Assembly (NCBI RefSeq): GCF_023074175.1
Contig: NZ_JADPKS010000135.1
Span: 1 to 64,000, forward strand
Length of the DNA stretch: 64,000 nt
Reading direction: 5' to 3'
DNA from: Bradyrhizobium sp. 139
Lineage (GTDB): Bacteria > Pseudomonadota > Alphaproteobacteria > Rhizobiales > Xanthobacteraceae
Positions 8,833-17,098 of this stretch are shown here, in pieces. The notes under the pieces were generated by a model. The model saw only the letters and a program-made list of their open reading frames with translations, was not told the origin of the DNA and ran no database searches. The first letter of the stretch is position 1, and every line of letters starts with the position of its first letter. A program made the position numbers and the translations under genes.

Positions 8833-10338
8833 ATGACATGTATCGCCGTCGGCGGCTTCCTGCACGAGACCAACACCTTCGCTCCGACGAAGGCGACCTT
8901 CGCGGACTTCCAGCATGGCGGCGGCTGGCCGGCGATGACGGAAGGCGCCGAGGTATTGAAGGTGATGCGCCGCATTAATGTCGGCCTCGCCGGCTTCGTC
9001 GACAGCGACGAAGCGAATGGCTGGAACCTCATTCCAACGATCGCCTGCGGCGCAAGCCCGTCGGCGCATGTCACCAGGGACGCCTTCGAGCGCATCGTGA
9101 GGGTGATGGTCGACGGCATCGCAGCCGCCGGCCCGCTCGATGGGGTCTATCTCGACCTGCATGGCGCGATGGTGACCGAACATCTCGACGACGGCGAAGG
9201 CGAGATTTTGGCGCGGGTCCGCCGCGTCATCGGCAAGGACGTTCCGCTCGTTGCCAGCCTCGACCTGCACGCCAACGTCACGCCCGACATGATGGAACAC
9301 GCGGACGCGCTGATCGCGTACCGCACCTATCCGCATGTCGACATGGCCGAGACCGGCCGCGCCGCCGCAACGCACCTCGCGCTCCTCCTGAGGACCAGGC
9401 AGCGTTTCGCAAAAGCCTTCCGGCAATTGCCGTTCCTGATCCCGATCAGTTGGCAATGCACCAACGACCAGCCGACCAGGGGCATCTACGAGAGGCTTGC
9501 CGCGCTGGAGAGCGACGCCATTCCGACGCTATCGTTCGCACCCGGCTTCCCCGCCGCCGATTTTTGCGACTGCGGCCCGAGCGTGTTCGCCTATGGCAAG
9601 ACGCAGGCCGATGCCGACCGCGCGGCTGATGCGATCGTAAGATTGATCGAAAGCCACGAAGACGATTTCGACGGCAAGATCTGGTCGCCCGACGACGGCG
9701 TGCGGCATGCGATGGAACTCGCCAGGAGCGCGAGCAAGCCGATCATCATCGCCGACACCCAGGACAATCCCGGCGCCGGCGGCGATTCCGACACCACCGG
9801 CATGCTGCGCGCACTGGTGCGCAACAAGGCCAGTGCCGCGACCGGCGCGATTTACGATCCGGTCTCGGCCAAGGCCGCGCATGCGGCCGGCGTCGGCGCG
9901 ACCGTGACGCTGTCGCTCGGCGGCAAGTCCGGCATTCCCGGTGACGAGCCCTATACCGAGTCCTTCGTCGTCGAAAAGCTCTCTGATGGCCGCTTCATCG
10001 CGCCCGGCCCTTATTATGGCGGCCGCGAGATGGAGATGGGCCTCTCAGCGTGCCTGCGCATCGGCGACGTGCGTATCGTCGTCTCTTCGCACAAGGCGCA
10101 GCTCGCCGACCAGGCGATGTATCGCTATGTCGGCATCGAGCCGACCGAAGAGAAGATTCTGGTCAACAAGAGCTCGGTGCACTTCCGCGCCGATTTCGAG
10201 CCGATCGCGGAAAAGCTGATGATCTGCGCCGCGCCCGGCGCAATGCCGGCCGACACCGCCACGCTGCCCTGGACGCGCCTGCGGCCGGGCATCCGCATCA
10301 AGCCGAACGGCCCCGCTTTCACTCCCAAGTCGCACTAA
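8833..10338 (+). CDS. M81 family metallopeptidase (MlrC-like)
   Basis: 501-residue protein of the M81/MlrC family, zinc-dependent enzymes whose named member degrades the linearised cyclic peptide microcystin; most members have unknown natural substrates. The N-terminus GGFLHETNTFAP, the YLDLHGAM segment near residue 112, LDLHANV, and the later DNPGAGGDSDTTG block are the conserved metal- and substrate-site regions. The gene lies downstream of the ABC transporter in the same direction, separated by a 289-bp gap holding a palindromic repeat, and precedes an M20D hydrolase. The context supports breakdown of imported peptides or amides. Its last codons are repeated in tandem downstream. Confidence 0.88.
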   Translation: MTCIAVGGFLHETNTFAPTKATFADFQHGGGWPAMTEGAEVLKVMRRINVGLAGFVDSDEANGWNLIPTIACGASPSAHVTRDAFERIVRVMVDGIAAAGPLDGVYLDLHGAMVTEHLDDGEGEILARVRRVIGKDVPLVASLDLHANVTPDMMEHADALIAYRTYPHVDMAETGRAAATHLALLLRTRQRFAKAFRQLPFLIPISWQCTNDQPTRGIYERLAALESDAIPTLSFAPGFPAADFCDCGPSVFAYGKTQADADRAADAIVRLIESHEDDFDGKIWSPDDGVRHAMELARSASKPIIIADTQDNPGAGGDSDTTGMLRALVRNKASAATGAIYDPVSAKAAHAAGVGATVTLSLGGKSGIPGDEPYTESFVVEKLSDGRFIAPGPYYGGREMEMGLSACLRIGDVRIVVSSHKAQLADQAMYRYVGIEPTEEKILVNKSSVHFRADFEPIAEKLMICAAPGAMPADTATLPWTRLRPGIRIKPNGPAFTPKSH

Positions 10339-10396
10339 TCCCAAGTCGCACTAATCCAAGTCGCACTAATCCAAGTCGCACTAATCCCAAGTCACG
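10323..10396 (+). repeat. Tandem repeat derived from the 3' end of the M81 gene
   Basis: The last 16 bp of the gene including its stop (TCCCAAGTCGCACTAA) recur directly downstream: a 16-bp copy at 10339, 15-bp copies at 10355 and 10370, and a partial copy at 10385. The repeats fill the gap up to the ribosome-binding region of the next gene and each full copy carries a TAA. Confidence 0.95.
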
Positions 10397-10414
10397 CCAA
10401 CCGGACAGGAACAC

Positions 10415-11578
10415 ATGCCCACGATCGACCGCATCGACGGCTATGCCGACGAACTCACTGCCATCCGCCGCGACCTCCACGCCCATCCCGAGATCGGCTT
10501 CGAGGAAGTGCGCACCTCCGGCATCGTCGCCGACAAGCTGAAGAGCTGGGGCATCGAGGTGCATCGCGGTCTCGGCGGCACCGGCGTGATCGGCGTCATC
10601 AAGGGCAAGGGTTCGGGCGGCAAGCGCATCGGCCTGCGCGCCGACATGGACGCGCTGCCGATGGAGGAGAACACCAATCTGAAATGGAGTTCCAAGATCC
10701 CCGGCCGCTTCCATGGCTGCGGTCATGACGGCCACACCACCATGCTGCTCGGCACCGCGCGCTACCTCGCCGAAACCAGGAATTTCGACGGCACCGTGCA
10801 CCTGATCTTCCAGCCGGCCGAGGAAGGCCTCGGCGGCGCGCGCGCGATGATCAAGGACGGGCTGTTCGAGAAGTTTCCCTGCGACGAGCTCTACGGCCTG
10901 CACAATGCTCCCGACCTCAACCATGGCGAGATCGCGATCCTGCCCGGTCCCGCGATGGCCAGCGCCGACTTCTTCGACCTCCGCATCACCGGCTATGGCG
11001 CGCACGGTGCGATGCCCGAACGCTCCAAGGACGCGGTGATCATCGCGACCACGCTGGCGCAGGCGATCCAGACCATCGTCAGCCGCAACGTCGAGCCACT
11101 GCAGGCCGCGGTGGTGTCGATCACGCAGATTCACGCCGGCTCCGCCTACAACGTCATCCCCGGCGACGCGCATCTGTGCGGCACCATCCGCACCTTCTCG
11201 AAAGAAGTCCGCACCCTGATCAGCGAACGCATCCGCACCATCTGCGCCGGCATCGCCAGCGCCTATCAGTGCGTGATCGACGTCGACATCCGCGACACCT
11301 TCGACGTGCTGGTCAACCAGGTCGAGCAGTCCAAGGTGGTCGAAGAGGTCGCGCGCACGGTCGTCAACCCCGCCAACGTCATCACACGCACCCAGCCGAA
11401 GATGGGCAGCGAGGATTTCGCCGACATGCTGCAAACCATCCCCGGCGCCTATTTCTGGGTCGGCCATGACGGCTCGGTGCCCGTGCACAACCCGGGCTAC
11501 GTGCTCGACGACAAGATCCTGCCGATCGGCGCCAGCATGTTCGCCCGGATCATCGAAACGCGCATGCCGGTAGGTTAG
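10415..11578 (+). CDS. M20D family amidohydrolase (hippurate hydrolase / IAA-amino-acid hydrolase type)
   Basis: 387-residue metallo-amidohydrolase that cleaves N-acyl amino acids. It shows HAHPE (22-26), the metal site GCGHDGHT near residues 101-108, the catalytic Glu pair in QPAEEGLGGA, and the C-terminal MGSEDF motif, all typical of the M20D branch (HipO, ILR1, ThuC). An AGGA ribosome site precedes the ATG by about 6 bp. It is followed two bases later by the amidase gene, so the two are one transcriptional unit. The specific acyl or amino acid group cannot be deduced. Confidence 0.92.
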   Translation: MPTIDRIDGYADELTAIRRDLHAHPEIGFEEVRTSGIVADKLKSWGIEVHRGLGGTGVIGVIKGKGSGGKRIGLRADMDALPMEENTNLKWSSKIPGRFHGCGHDGHTTMLLGTARYLAETRNFDGTVHLIFQPAEEGLGGARAMIKDGLFEKFPCDELYGLHNAPDLNHGEIAILPGPAMASADFFDLRITGYGAHGAMPERSKDAVIIATTLAQAIQTIVSRNVEPLQAAVVSITQIHAGSAYNVIPGDAHLCGTIRTFSKEVRTLISERIRTICAGIASAYQCVIDVDIRDTFDVLVNQVEQSKVVEEVARTVVNPANVITRTQPKMGSEDFADMLQTIPGAYFWVGHDGSVPVHNPGYVLDDKILPIGASMFARIIETRMPVG

Positions 11579-11580
11579 CA

Positions 11581-13002
11581 ATGCACAAAAAGAGCGTCGA
11601 AGAGGTCGTCACCTCGCTGCATGATCTGTCCGCAGTCGATCTGATCGCAGGCTATCGCGCAAAGCAGTTCTCGCCGAGCGAGGTGCTGGAGGACGTGCTT
11701 GCGCACGTCGCTGCGTGGGAACCGCACCTCAAGGCGCTCTATGCATTCGATCCTGACAGCGCGCGCGAGGCTGCAAATGCTTCGACCGCGCGCTGGAGCG
11801 GGGGCGAGCCGTCCGGCGCGCTCGACGGCGTGCCGGTCACGGTGAAGGACAACATCGCAACCAAGGGCGTGCCGGTGCCGCTGGGCGCCGCCAGCGTCAA
11901 GCTCGTGCCGGCCGATAAGGACGCACCGCCCGCCGCGCGGCTGCGCGAGTCCGGCTCGATCATCTTCGCAAAAACCACCATGCCCGATTACGGCATGCTG
12001 TCCTCGGGACTCTCCAGCTTCCACGCGCTGGCGCGCAATCCCTGGGACCTCTCGAAGAATCCCGGCGGCTCCAGCGCGGGCGCAGGCGCAGCAGCTGCAG
12101 CCGGCTACGGCCCGCTGCATCTCGGCACCGATATCGGCGGCTCGGTCCGCCTGCCTGCGGGCTGGTGCGGTCTCGTCGGCTTCAAGCCGAGCTTTGGCCG
12201 CGTGCCGATCGACCCGACCTATGTCGGCCGTGTCGCCGGTCCCATGACCCGCACGGTTGATGATTGCGCGCTGATGATGAGCGTGATCGCAAAGCCCGAC
12301 CGGCGCGACGGCATGAGCCTGCCCGCCGAGCCTCTCAATTGGAAAGGCCTGGAGAAGTCACCACGCAAACTGCGCATCGGCCTGATGCTCGATCCCGGCG
12401 TCGGCCTGGCGCTGGAGAAGCCGGTGCGCGAGGTCGCGGTGAAGGCGGCGAAAGCATTCGAATCCGCCGGCGCCGTCGTGACCGAAGTCGACGGCATCCT
12501 GACGCGCGAGATGCTCGACGGCCTCGACAATTTCTGGCGCGCGCGGATGTGGGACGATCTGTCGAAGCTGACGCCGGCCGAGCAGGAAAAAGTGCTGCCC
12601 TATATCTTCAGATGGGGCGAGTCCGGCGCAAAGCTATCCGGTGTTGACGTCATCAGGGGCTTCAACCAGACCATGGCGATCCGCGCTGCCGCTTCAAAGC
12701 TGTTCTGCGAGCTCGACTACGTGATCTCGCCAACCGCGCCGAACGTGAACTACCCGGCCGAATGGGCCTCGCCGACCAACGATCCCATGAAGCTGTTCGA
12801 GCACATCGCCTATACCGTGCCGTGGAATATGTCGGAGAACCCCGCCGTCTCCGTCAATGGCGGCTTCGACGCGAAGGGTTTTCCGATCGGCGTGCAGATC
12901 GTCGGCCGCCGCTTCGACGATATCGGCGTGCTCGGCATGGCAAAGGCCTTCGAGAGCCTGCGCGGCCCGCAACGGCCGTGGCCCAGCCCGCCGGCGCGAT
13001 AG
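11581..13002 (+). CDS. Amidase signature family amidase
   Basis: 473-residue serine amidohydrolase. The Ser-cis-Ser-Lys catalytic triad can be placed: Lys in the VTVKDN segment near residue 87, the GGSSAG stretch near 161-166, and the nucleophile in DIGGSVRLPA near 188. The rest follows the family fold (LVGFKPSFGRVP, then AGPMTRTVDD). It starts two bases after the M20D stop, indicating translational coupling. Family members hydrolyse amides, carbamates or aryl-acylamides; in this operon it plausibly releases ammonia or an amine from a peptide-like nutrient. A palindromic repeat follows. Confidence 0.92.
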   Translation: MHKKSVEEVVTSLHDLSAVDLIAGYRAKQFSPSEVLEDVLAHVAAWEPHLKALYAFDPDSAREAANASTARWSGGEPSGALDGVPVTVKDNIATKGVPVPLGAASVKLVPADKDAPPAARLRESGSIIFAKTTMPDYGMLSSGLSSFHALARNPWDLSKNPGGSSAGAGAAAAAGYGPLHLGTDIGGSVRLPAGWCGLVGFKPSFGRVPIDPTYVGRVAGPMTRTVDDCALMMSVIAKPDRRDGMSLPAEPLNWKGLEKSPRKLRIGLMLDPGVGLALEKPVREVAVKAAKAFESAGAVVTEVDGILTREMLDGLDNFWRARMWDDLSKLTPAEQEKVLPYIFRWGESGAKLSGVDVIRGFNQTMAIRAAASKLFCELDYVISPTAPNVNYPAEWASPTNDPMKLFEHIAYTVPWNMSENPAVSVNGGFDAKGFPIGVQIVGRRFDDIGVLGMAKAFESLRGPQRPWPSPPAR

Positions 13003-13017
13003 CATCTAAGCACAAAT

Positions 13018-13092
13018 CGTCATGCGCGGGCTCGGCCCGCGCATCCATCCTCTTCAAAAAAGATGGATTGCCGGGTCAAGCCCGGCAATGAC
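13018..13092. repeat. Palindromic repeat, family B (CGTCATGC type)
   Basis: 75-bp imperfect inverted repeat: CGTCATGCGCGGGCTCGGCC at one end, GCCGGGTCAAGCCCGGCAAT then GACA at the other, with AT-rich centre. It separates the amidase and the crotonase genes. Confidence 0.8.
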
Positions 13093-13128
13093 ACAATCGA
13101 TTCAAGAATGACAAGGAAGGAAACCACC

Positions 13129-14019
13129 ATGGCGTATGAGACGATCAAATACGAGGTCGACGAGCAGATCCTCACCATCACGCTGAACCGGCCCGACAAG
13201 CTCAACGCCTTCAACGCGCAGATGCAGACCGAGTTGATCGACGCGTTCGACGCCGCCGACAAGGACGACGAGGTCCGCGCCATCATCGTCACCGGCGCCG
13301 GCCGCGGTTTTTGCGCGGGCGCCGATCTTTCCTCGGGCGCAGATACCTTTGATCGCGACGCGCGGCGCGGCCCGGTAAAGCGTTTCGCGGACGGCAAGGT
13401 CGATTACAGCGACCCGCAGGTGCGCGACGGCGGCGGCCAGGTGACGCTGCGCATCTTCAAGTGCCTGAAGCCTGTCATCGCCGCGGTGAACGGTCCTGCG
13501 GTCGGCATCGGCGTCACCATGCAACTCGCGATGGACATCCGCATTGCCTCGGATGCTGCCCGCTTCGGCTTCGTGTTCTCCCAGCGCGGCATCGTGCCGG
13601 AGGCCGCCTCGAGCTGGTTCCTGCCGCGCATCGTCGGCATCTCGCAGGCGCTGGAATGGTGCTATTCGGGCCGCGTCTTCCCGGCGCAGGAGGCGCTCAC
13701 CGGCCGCCTCGTCAGCAAGGTCGTAGCCCCGGACGATCTGCTGCCGACCGCCCGCGCGCTCGCCAAGGAATTCGCCGCCAAGACCGCGCCGGTATCAGTG
13801 GCTCTGATCCGTCAGATGATGTGGCGCATGATGGGTGCGGACGACCCCATGGAAGCCCACAAGGTCGACAGCCGCGGCATCTACGCCCGCGGCCGCTCGG
13901 ACGACGTCAAGGAAGGCGTGGTGTCGTTCCTGGAAAAGCGCCCGGCGCAGTTCAAGAACAAGGTGTCGAGCGATATGCCGGATTATTTCCCGTGGTGGAG
14001 CGAGCGGGAGTATAAGTGA
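13129..14019 (+). CDS. Enoyl-CoA hydratase/isomerase (crotonase) family protein
   Basis: 296-residue cytoplasmic crotonase. It shows LTITLNRPDKLNAFN near residue 13, GAGRGFCAGADLSSG (oxyanion-hole region) near 58-72, and AAVNGPAVGIGVTMQLAMD, the second oxyanion-hole segment. The catalytic Glu position of the hydratase subclass is occupied within GIVPEAASSWFLP. The start at 13129 follows AAGGAAGGA by about 7 bp; an in-frame ATG 22 codons earlier lies in the palindromic repeat. It is longer than the usual 260 residues because of an insert after the first oxyanion motif. CoA substrate unknown; the link to the peptide operon is positional only. Confidence 0.9.
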   Translation: MAYETIKYEVDEQILTITLNRPDKLNAFNAQMQTELIDAFDAADKDDEVRAIIVTGAGRGFCAGADLSSGADTFDRDARRGPVKRFADGKVDYSDPQVRDGGGQVTLRIFKCLKPVIAAVNGPAVGIGVTMQLAMDIRIASDAARFGFVFSQRGIVPEAASSWFLPRIVGISQALEWCYSGRVFPAQEALTGRLVSKVVAPDDLLPTARALAKEFAAKTAPVSVALIRQMMWRMMGADDPMEAHKVDSRGIYARGRSDDVKEGVVSFLEKRPAQFKNKVSSDMPDYFPWWSEREYK

Positions 14020-14024
14020 CGCAT

Positions 14025-14120
14025 CGTAGGGTGGACAAAGCGAAGCGTGCCCACCATTTCGATTTTCGATCGCGGATGAATGGTGGGCTAGGCGCAAGAG
14101 CGCCTTTGCCCACCCCACGG
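14025..14120. repeat. Palindromic repeat, family D (GTAGGGTGGGC type)
   Basis: Inverted repeat with ends CGTAGGGTGGACAAAGCG and GCGCCTTTGCCCACCCCACG and inner arms GCCCACCATT / AATGGTGGGC. It fills the gap between two convergent genes and may act as a bidirectional terminator. Confidence 0.8.
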
Positions 14121-14125
14121 CACCG

Positions 14126-15103
14126 TCAATCCATCACCAGCGCGACGCGCCCGATCGCCTTGCGGTCGATCAGCAGCCGCATCGCCTTTGCAAAGTCCTC
14201 CAGCGGCAGGCGATGCGAGACGTTGGGGCGGAGCTTGCCCTCCTCCGCCCATTGCAGCAGCGCCTTCAGGCGCACTTCGCCAAGCGCAGGGTTTTTCCGC
14301 ACGGCTTCGCCCGCGCGCACGCCGAGCACGCTGGCGCCTTTGATCAGCAAGAGATTGGTCTTGGCCGAACCGATGCCGCCAGTGAAGCCGATCACCAGGA
14401 GCCGCGCGCCCCAGGCGATGCAGCGCATCGAGTTCTCGAACACCTCGCCGCCGACGGGATCGAACACCACGTCTGCACCACGGCCGTCGGTGATGCGCTT
14501 GACCGCGTCGCGAAACGGCTCGCGGTCGTAGCGGACGAGATGGTCGGCGCCGCGCGCCTTTGCGATGGCGAGCTTCTCGTCGCTGGAGGCGGTCGCGATC
14601 ACGCTCGCGCCCAGCATCTTGCCGATCTCGACCGCGGCAAGACCCACGCCGCCGCCGGCGCCATGCACCAGCAACACCTCGCCCGGCTCGATCCTGCCGC
14701 GATCGATCAGCGCGTGATAGGCCGTGCCGTGGCCGGCCAGATAGGTCGCGGCCTCCGCGTAGTCGAAGGTGGATGGCATCGGCGTGAGCTGCGCGGGCGT
14801 CACCACAGCTTCATCGGTGAAAGCGCCATGGCGCATCTTGACGATGACCTTGTCGCCGACGGCAACGCCGCGCACCTCCGCGCCGATCTCTGTCACGTCT
14901 CCCGCTGCCTCCATGCCCGGCGTGAATGGCAGCTCCGGCTTAAGCTGGTATTCGCCGGCCGCCATCAGCACGTCGGGAAAATTCAGCCCGGCGGCGCGGA
15001 TCGCGACCCGCACCTCGCCCGGTTTGATGGCGCGCGATGGAAACTCTTCCAGCCACAACGCTTCGGGCGCGCCAAGTGCGCGGCAGACGACGGCCCGCAC
15101 CAT
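14126..15103 (-). CDS. NADPH:quinone oxidoreductase family protein (zinc-free MDR)
   Basis: 325-residue medium-chain reductase of the QOR branch that reduces quinones or enones with NADPH. The N-terminal GroES-like domain has RAAGLNFPDVLMAAGEY near residue 36-52 and lacks the zinc-binding cysteines of alcohol dehydrogenases. The nucleotide-binding motif is VHGAGGGVGLAAVEIGK near 145-161. Its start codon overlaps the stop of the upstream isomerase gene (both minus strand), so the two are translationally coupled. The exact substrate is not deducible. Confidence 0.91.
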   Translation of the reverse strand: MVRAVVCRALGAPEALWLEEFPSRAIKPGEVRVAIRAAGLNFPDVLMAAGEYQLKPELPFTPGMEAAGDVTEIGAEVRGVAVGDKVIVKMRHGAFTDEAVVTPAQLTPMPSTFDYAEAATYLAGHGTAYHALIDRGRIEPGEVLLVHGAGGGVGLAAVEIGKMLGASVIATASSDEKLAIAKARGADHLVRYDREPFRDAVKRITDGRGADVVFDPVGGEVFENSMRCIAWGARLLVIGFTGGIGSAKTNLLLIKGASVLGVRAGEAVRKNPALGEVRLKALLQWAEEGKLRPNVSHRLPLEDFAKAMRLLIDRKAIGRVALVMD

Positions 15104-15711
15104 CAGGCTGCGCTCGCCTTGCGGCGCAGCAGCGCCTCGCGGATCAGCGGCAGGCGGTCATTGCCGAAATACATGTCGGTCTTGCCGACGAAGATCGTCG
15201 GCGAGCCAAAGCCGCCGCGGGCGACGACCTCTTCCGTATTGGCCTTGAGCTGGTCCTTGATTCCCTGCTCCGAAATGCCGGCGAAGAATTCTTGCTCGTC
15301 GATGCCGACCTTCTTGCATATCTCGGCCAGCACCGCGTCCTGCGAGATGTCCTTGTCGCCGCCCCAATAGGTCTCGAATACGGCGGTCGCGAACGGCACC
15401 ATGTCCTGTCCCAGCCAGATGCAGCCGCGCATCGCCTTGACGCTGTTCACCGGAAACACGGTCGGCGGCATTTTGATCGCAAGGCCCGCCGAGCGCGCCC
15501 AGTCGGCGAGGTCCTTTTTCATGTAGCGCGCCTTCAGCGGCACCGGCGTCTCGCGCTGCGCGTAGACGCTCGGATTGACCGTGTTGAAGATGCCGCCGAC
15601 CAGGATCGGCCGCCAGATGATCTCCGCGCCGAGTTCCGTGGCGAGCGGCTGGATGTTGTGGAAGGCGAGATAAGTCCAGGGGCTCGAACAGTCGAAGAAG
15701 AATTCGATCAT
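15103..15711 (-). CDS. 2-hydroxychromene-2-carboxylate isomerase-like protein (DsbA/GST-kappa family)
   Basis: 202-residue thioredoxin-fold protein of the HCCA isomerase / DsbA-like group, glutathione-dependent in characterised members. It begins MIEFFFDCSSPWTYLAF, where the Ser of SSPW aligns with the glutathione-activating serine, and ends with GSPTIFVGKTDMYFGNDRL, the typical cis-Pro and C-terminal block. ATG at 15711 is preceded by AAGGAAAC. It is the first gene of a two-gene operon with the quinone oxidoreductase. A role in aromatic or aldehyde metabolism is plausible; the name describes the family, not a proven activity. Confidence 0.88.
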   Translation of the reverse strand: MIEFFFDCSSPWTYLAFHNIQPLATELGAEIIWRPILVGGIFNTVNPSVYAQRETPVPLKARYMKKDLADWARSAGLAIKMPPTVFPVNSVKAMRGCIWLGQDMVPFATAVFETYWGGDKDISQDAVLAEICKKVGIDEQEFFAGISEQGIKDQLKANTEEVVARGGFGSPTIFVGKTDMYFGNDRLPLIREALLRRKASAA

Positions 15712-15759
15712 GGCGTTTCCTTTTTTGTGTCTTGTTCGTTCACCATCAACATCCGATCT

Positions 15760-15867
15760 CGTCATTCCGGGATGCGCCGCAAGGCGCAGGCCCGGAATCC
15801 ATCTCACCACGTTCATTGCGGCCCGATGGATTCCGGGCTCGCGATTTCGTCGCGCCCCGGAATGACG
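15760..15867. repeat. Palindromic repeat, family A
   Basis: 108-bp inverted repeat with ends CGTCATTCCGGG and CCCCGGAATGACG and inner arms GGCCCGGAATCCAT / GATGGATTCCGGGCTCGCG. It lies between divergent genes and is an uninterrupted copy of the element that houses the GIY-YIG gene at 31054. Confidence 0.9.
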
Positions 15868-15950
15868 ACAATGCCGACTTTTGTTGTTCTGTACCTTGAC
15901 GTTAGGACATGGCAGGAAGGGGCGCAACACAACGTGCCGGGAGGGCCGCC

Positions 15951-16973
15951 ATGCTGTTTCCAACCACGATCGCCGGCTCCTTGCCGAAGCCGGAATGGCT
16001 CGCCGAGCCCAACATGCTCTGGGCGCCATGGAAGTCGCAAGGAGCGGAGCTTCTCCGCGCCAAGCGCGATGCGACGATGCTTGCCGTCAAGATCCAGGAA
16101 GACGCCGGCATCGACATCGTCACGGAGGGCGAGCAGGCCCGCCAGCATTTCGTGCACGGCTTTCTGGAGAAGATCGACGGGATCGACTTCGCCCACAAGG
16201 TCGAGATGGGCATCAGAAAGGATCGCTACAAGGCGATGGTGCCGCAAGTCGTCGCGCCGCTCCAACTGAAGAGCCGCGTCCATGCGGACGAAGCGCGCGT
16301 TGCGCGCGCGCACACCAGCAAGAAGCTGAAGTTCACCCTGCCCGGCCCGATGACCATCATCGACACCATTGCCGATCGCTATTATGGCGACCGGGTCAAG
16401 ATGGCCTTTGCGTTCGCCGAACTCCTCAACGAGGAAGCCCGGGCGCTGCAGGCCGACGGCGTCGATCTCGTGCAGTTCGACGAGCCCGCCTTCAACGTCT
16501 ACATGGACGAGGTCAATGACTGGGGCATCAAGGCGCTGGAACGCGCCGCGCAGGGACTGACCTGCGCCACCGCGGTGCACATCTGCTATGGCTACGGCAT
16601 CAAGGCCAACACCGACTGGAAAGAGACGCTCGGCCCGCAGTGGCGGCAGTACGAGCAGATCTTTCCTGCGATCGATGCCAGCGCGATCCAGCAGGTCGCG
16701 ATCGAGTGCCGCAATTCGAAGGTGCCGCTCGATCTCCTCGCGTTGCTCAAGACCAAGATCGTACAGGCCGGCGTGATCGACGTCGCCAGCGACACGATTG
16801 AGACCGCCGAGGACGTCGTGCAGGTGATCGATTCGGTGTCGAAGTTCGTTCCCAAGAGCAACATCATCGCCACCACCAATTGCGGCATGGCGCCGATGCG
16901 GCGGGAGATCGCGGAAGCCAAGCTGATGGCGCTCGGTGCGGGCGCCGCGCTGGCGCGTGAGAAGCTAGGGTGA
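15951..16973 (+). CDS. Cobalamin-independent methionine synthase-like protein (core-MetE, C-terminal domain only)
   Basis: 340-residue protein equivalent to the catalytic C-terminal barrel of MetE. Zinc ligands are visible: HIC near residue 210 (His-x-Cys), the acidic block QFDEPAF near 181, and the late Cys in TTNCGMAPM. It lacks the N-terminal MetE domain that binds polyglutamylated folate. Core-MetE proteins include enzymes that use other methyl donors, as well as members of unknown role such as YxjG/YxjH. The start at 15951 is set by GGGAGG 6-7 bp upstream. Methyl transfer to a thiol is likely; methionine synthesis is not proven. Confidence 0.87.
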   Translation: MLFPTTIAGSLPKPEWLAEPNMLWAPWKSQGAELLRAKRDATMLAVKIQEDAGIDIVTEGEQARQHFVHGFLEKIDGIDFAHKVEMGIRKDRYKAMVPQVVAPLQLKSRVHADEARVARAHTSKKLKFTLPGPMTIIDTIADRYYGDRVKMAFAFAELLNEEARALQADGVDLVQFDEPAFNVYMDEVNDWGIKALERAAQGLTCATAVHICYGYGIKANTDWKETLGPQWRQYEQIFPAIDASAIQQVAIECRNSKVPLDLLALLKTKIVQAGVIDVASDTIETAEDVVQVIDSVSKFVPKSNIIATTNCGMAPMRREIAEAKLMALGAGAALAREKLG

Positions 16974-16993
16974 TGCTGATCTGATCAACGCTC

Positions 16994-17098
16994 GTGATCG
17001 TAGCCCTTGCGGCGATTGCATCTCCGGCGCACGCGGAAGATCGCTCCGCGGGCACTGCGCGGACGACCATGGATGAACAGGGACGGCCGCTACGCTAG
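16994..17098 (+). CDS. Possible 34-residue signal-peptide-like small protein (doubtful)
   Basis: A GTG-started frame reads VIVALAAIASPAHAED, then a short hydrophilic tail ending in GRPLR and TAG. The hydrophobic stretch plus SPAHA-ED looks like a Sec signal peptide with cleavage site, but the n-region is missing: an in-frame TGA stands four codons before the GTG. No ribosome site is visible. It is either a remnant of a secreted-protein gene that lost its start, or a chance frame. Its last bases overlap the 3' end of the convergent gene. Confidence 0.25.
   Translation: MIVALAAIASPAHAEDRSAGTARTTMDEQGRPLR

Noticed and set aside
10323..10396. CRISPR-like direct repeats
   Set aside because: Unit of 15-16 bp with no spacers; it is a simple tandem duplication of a gene end.
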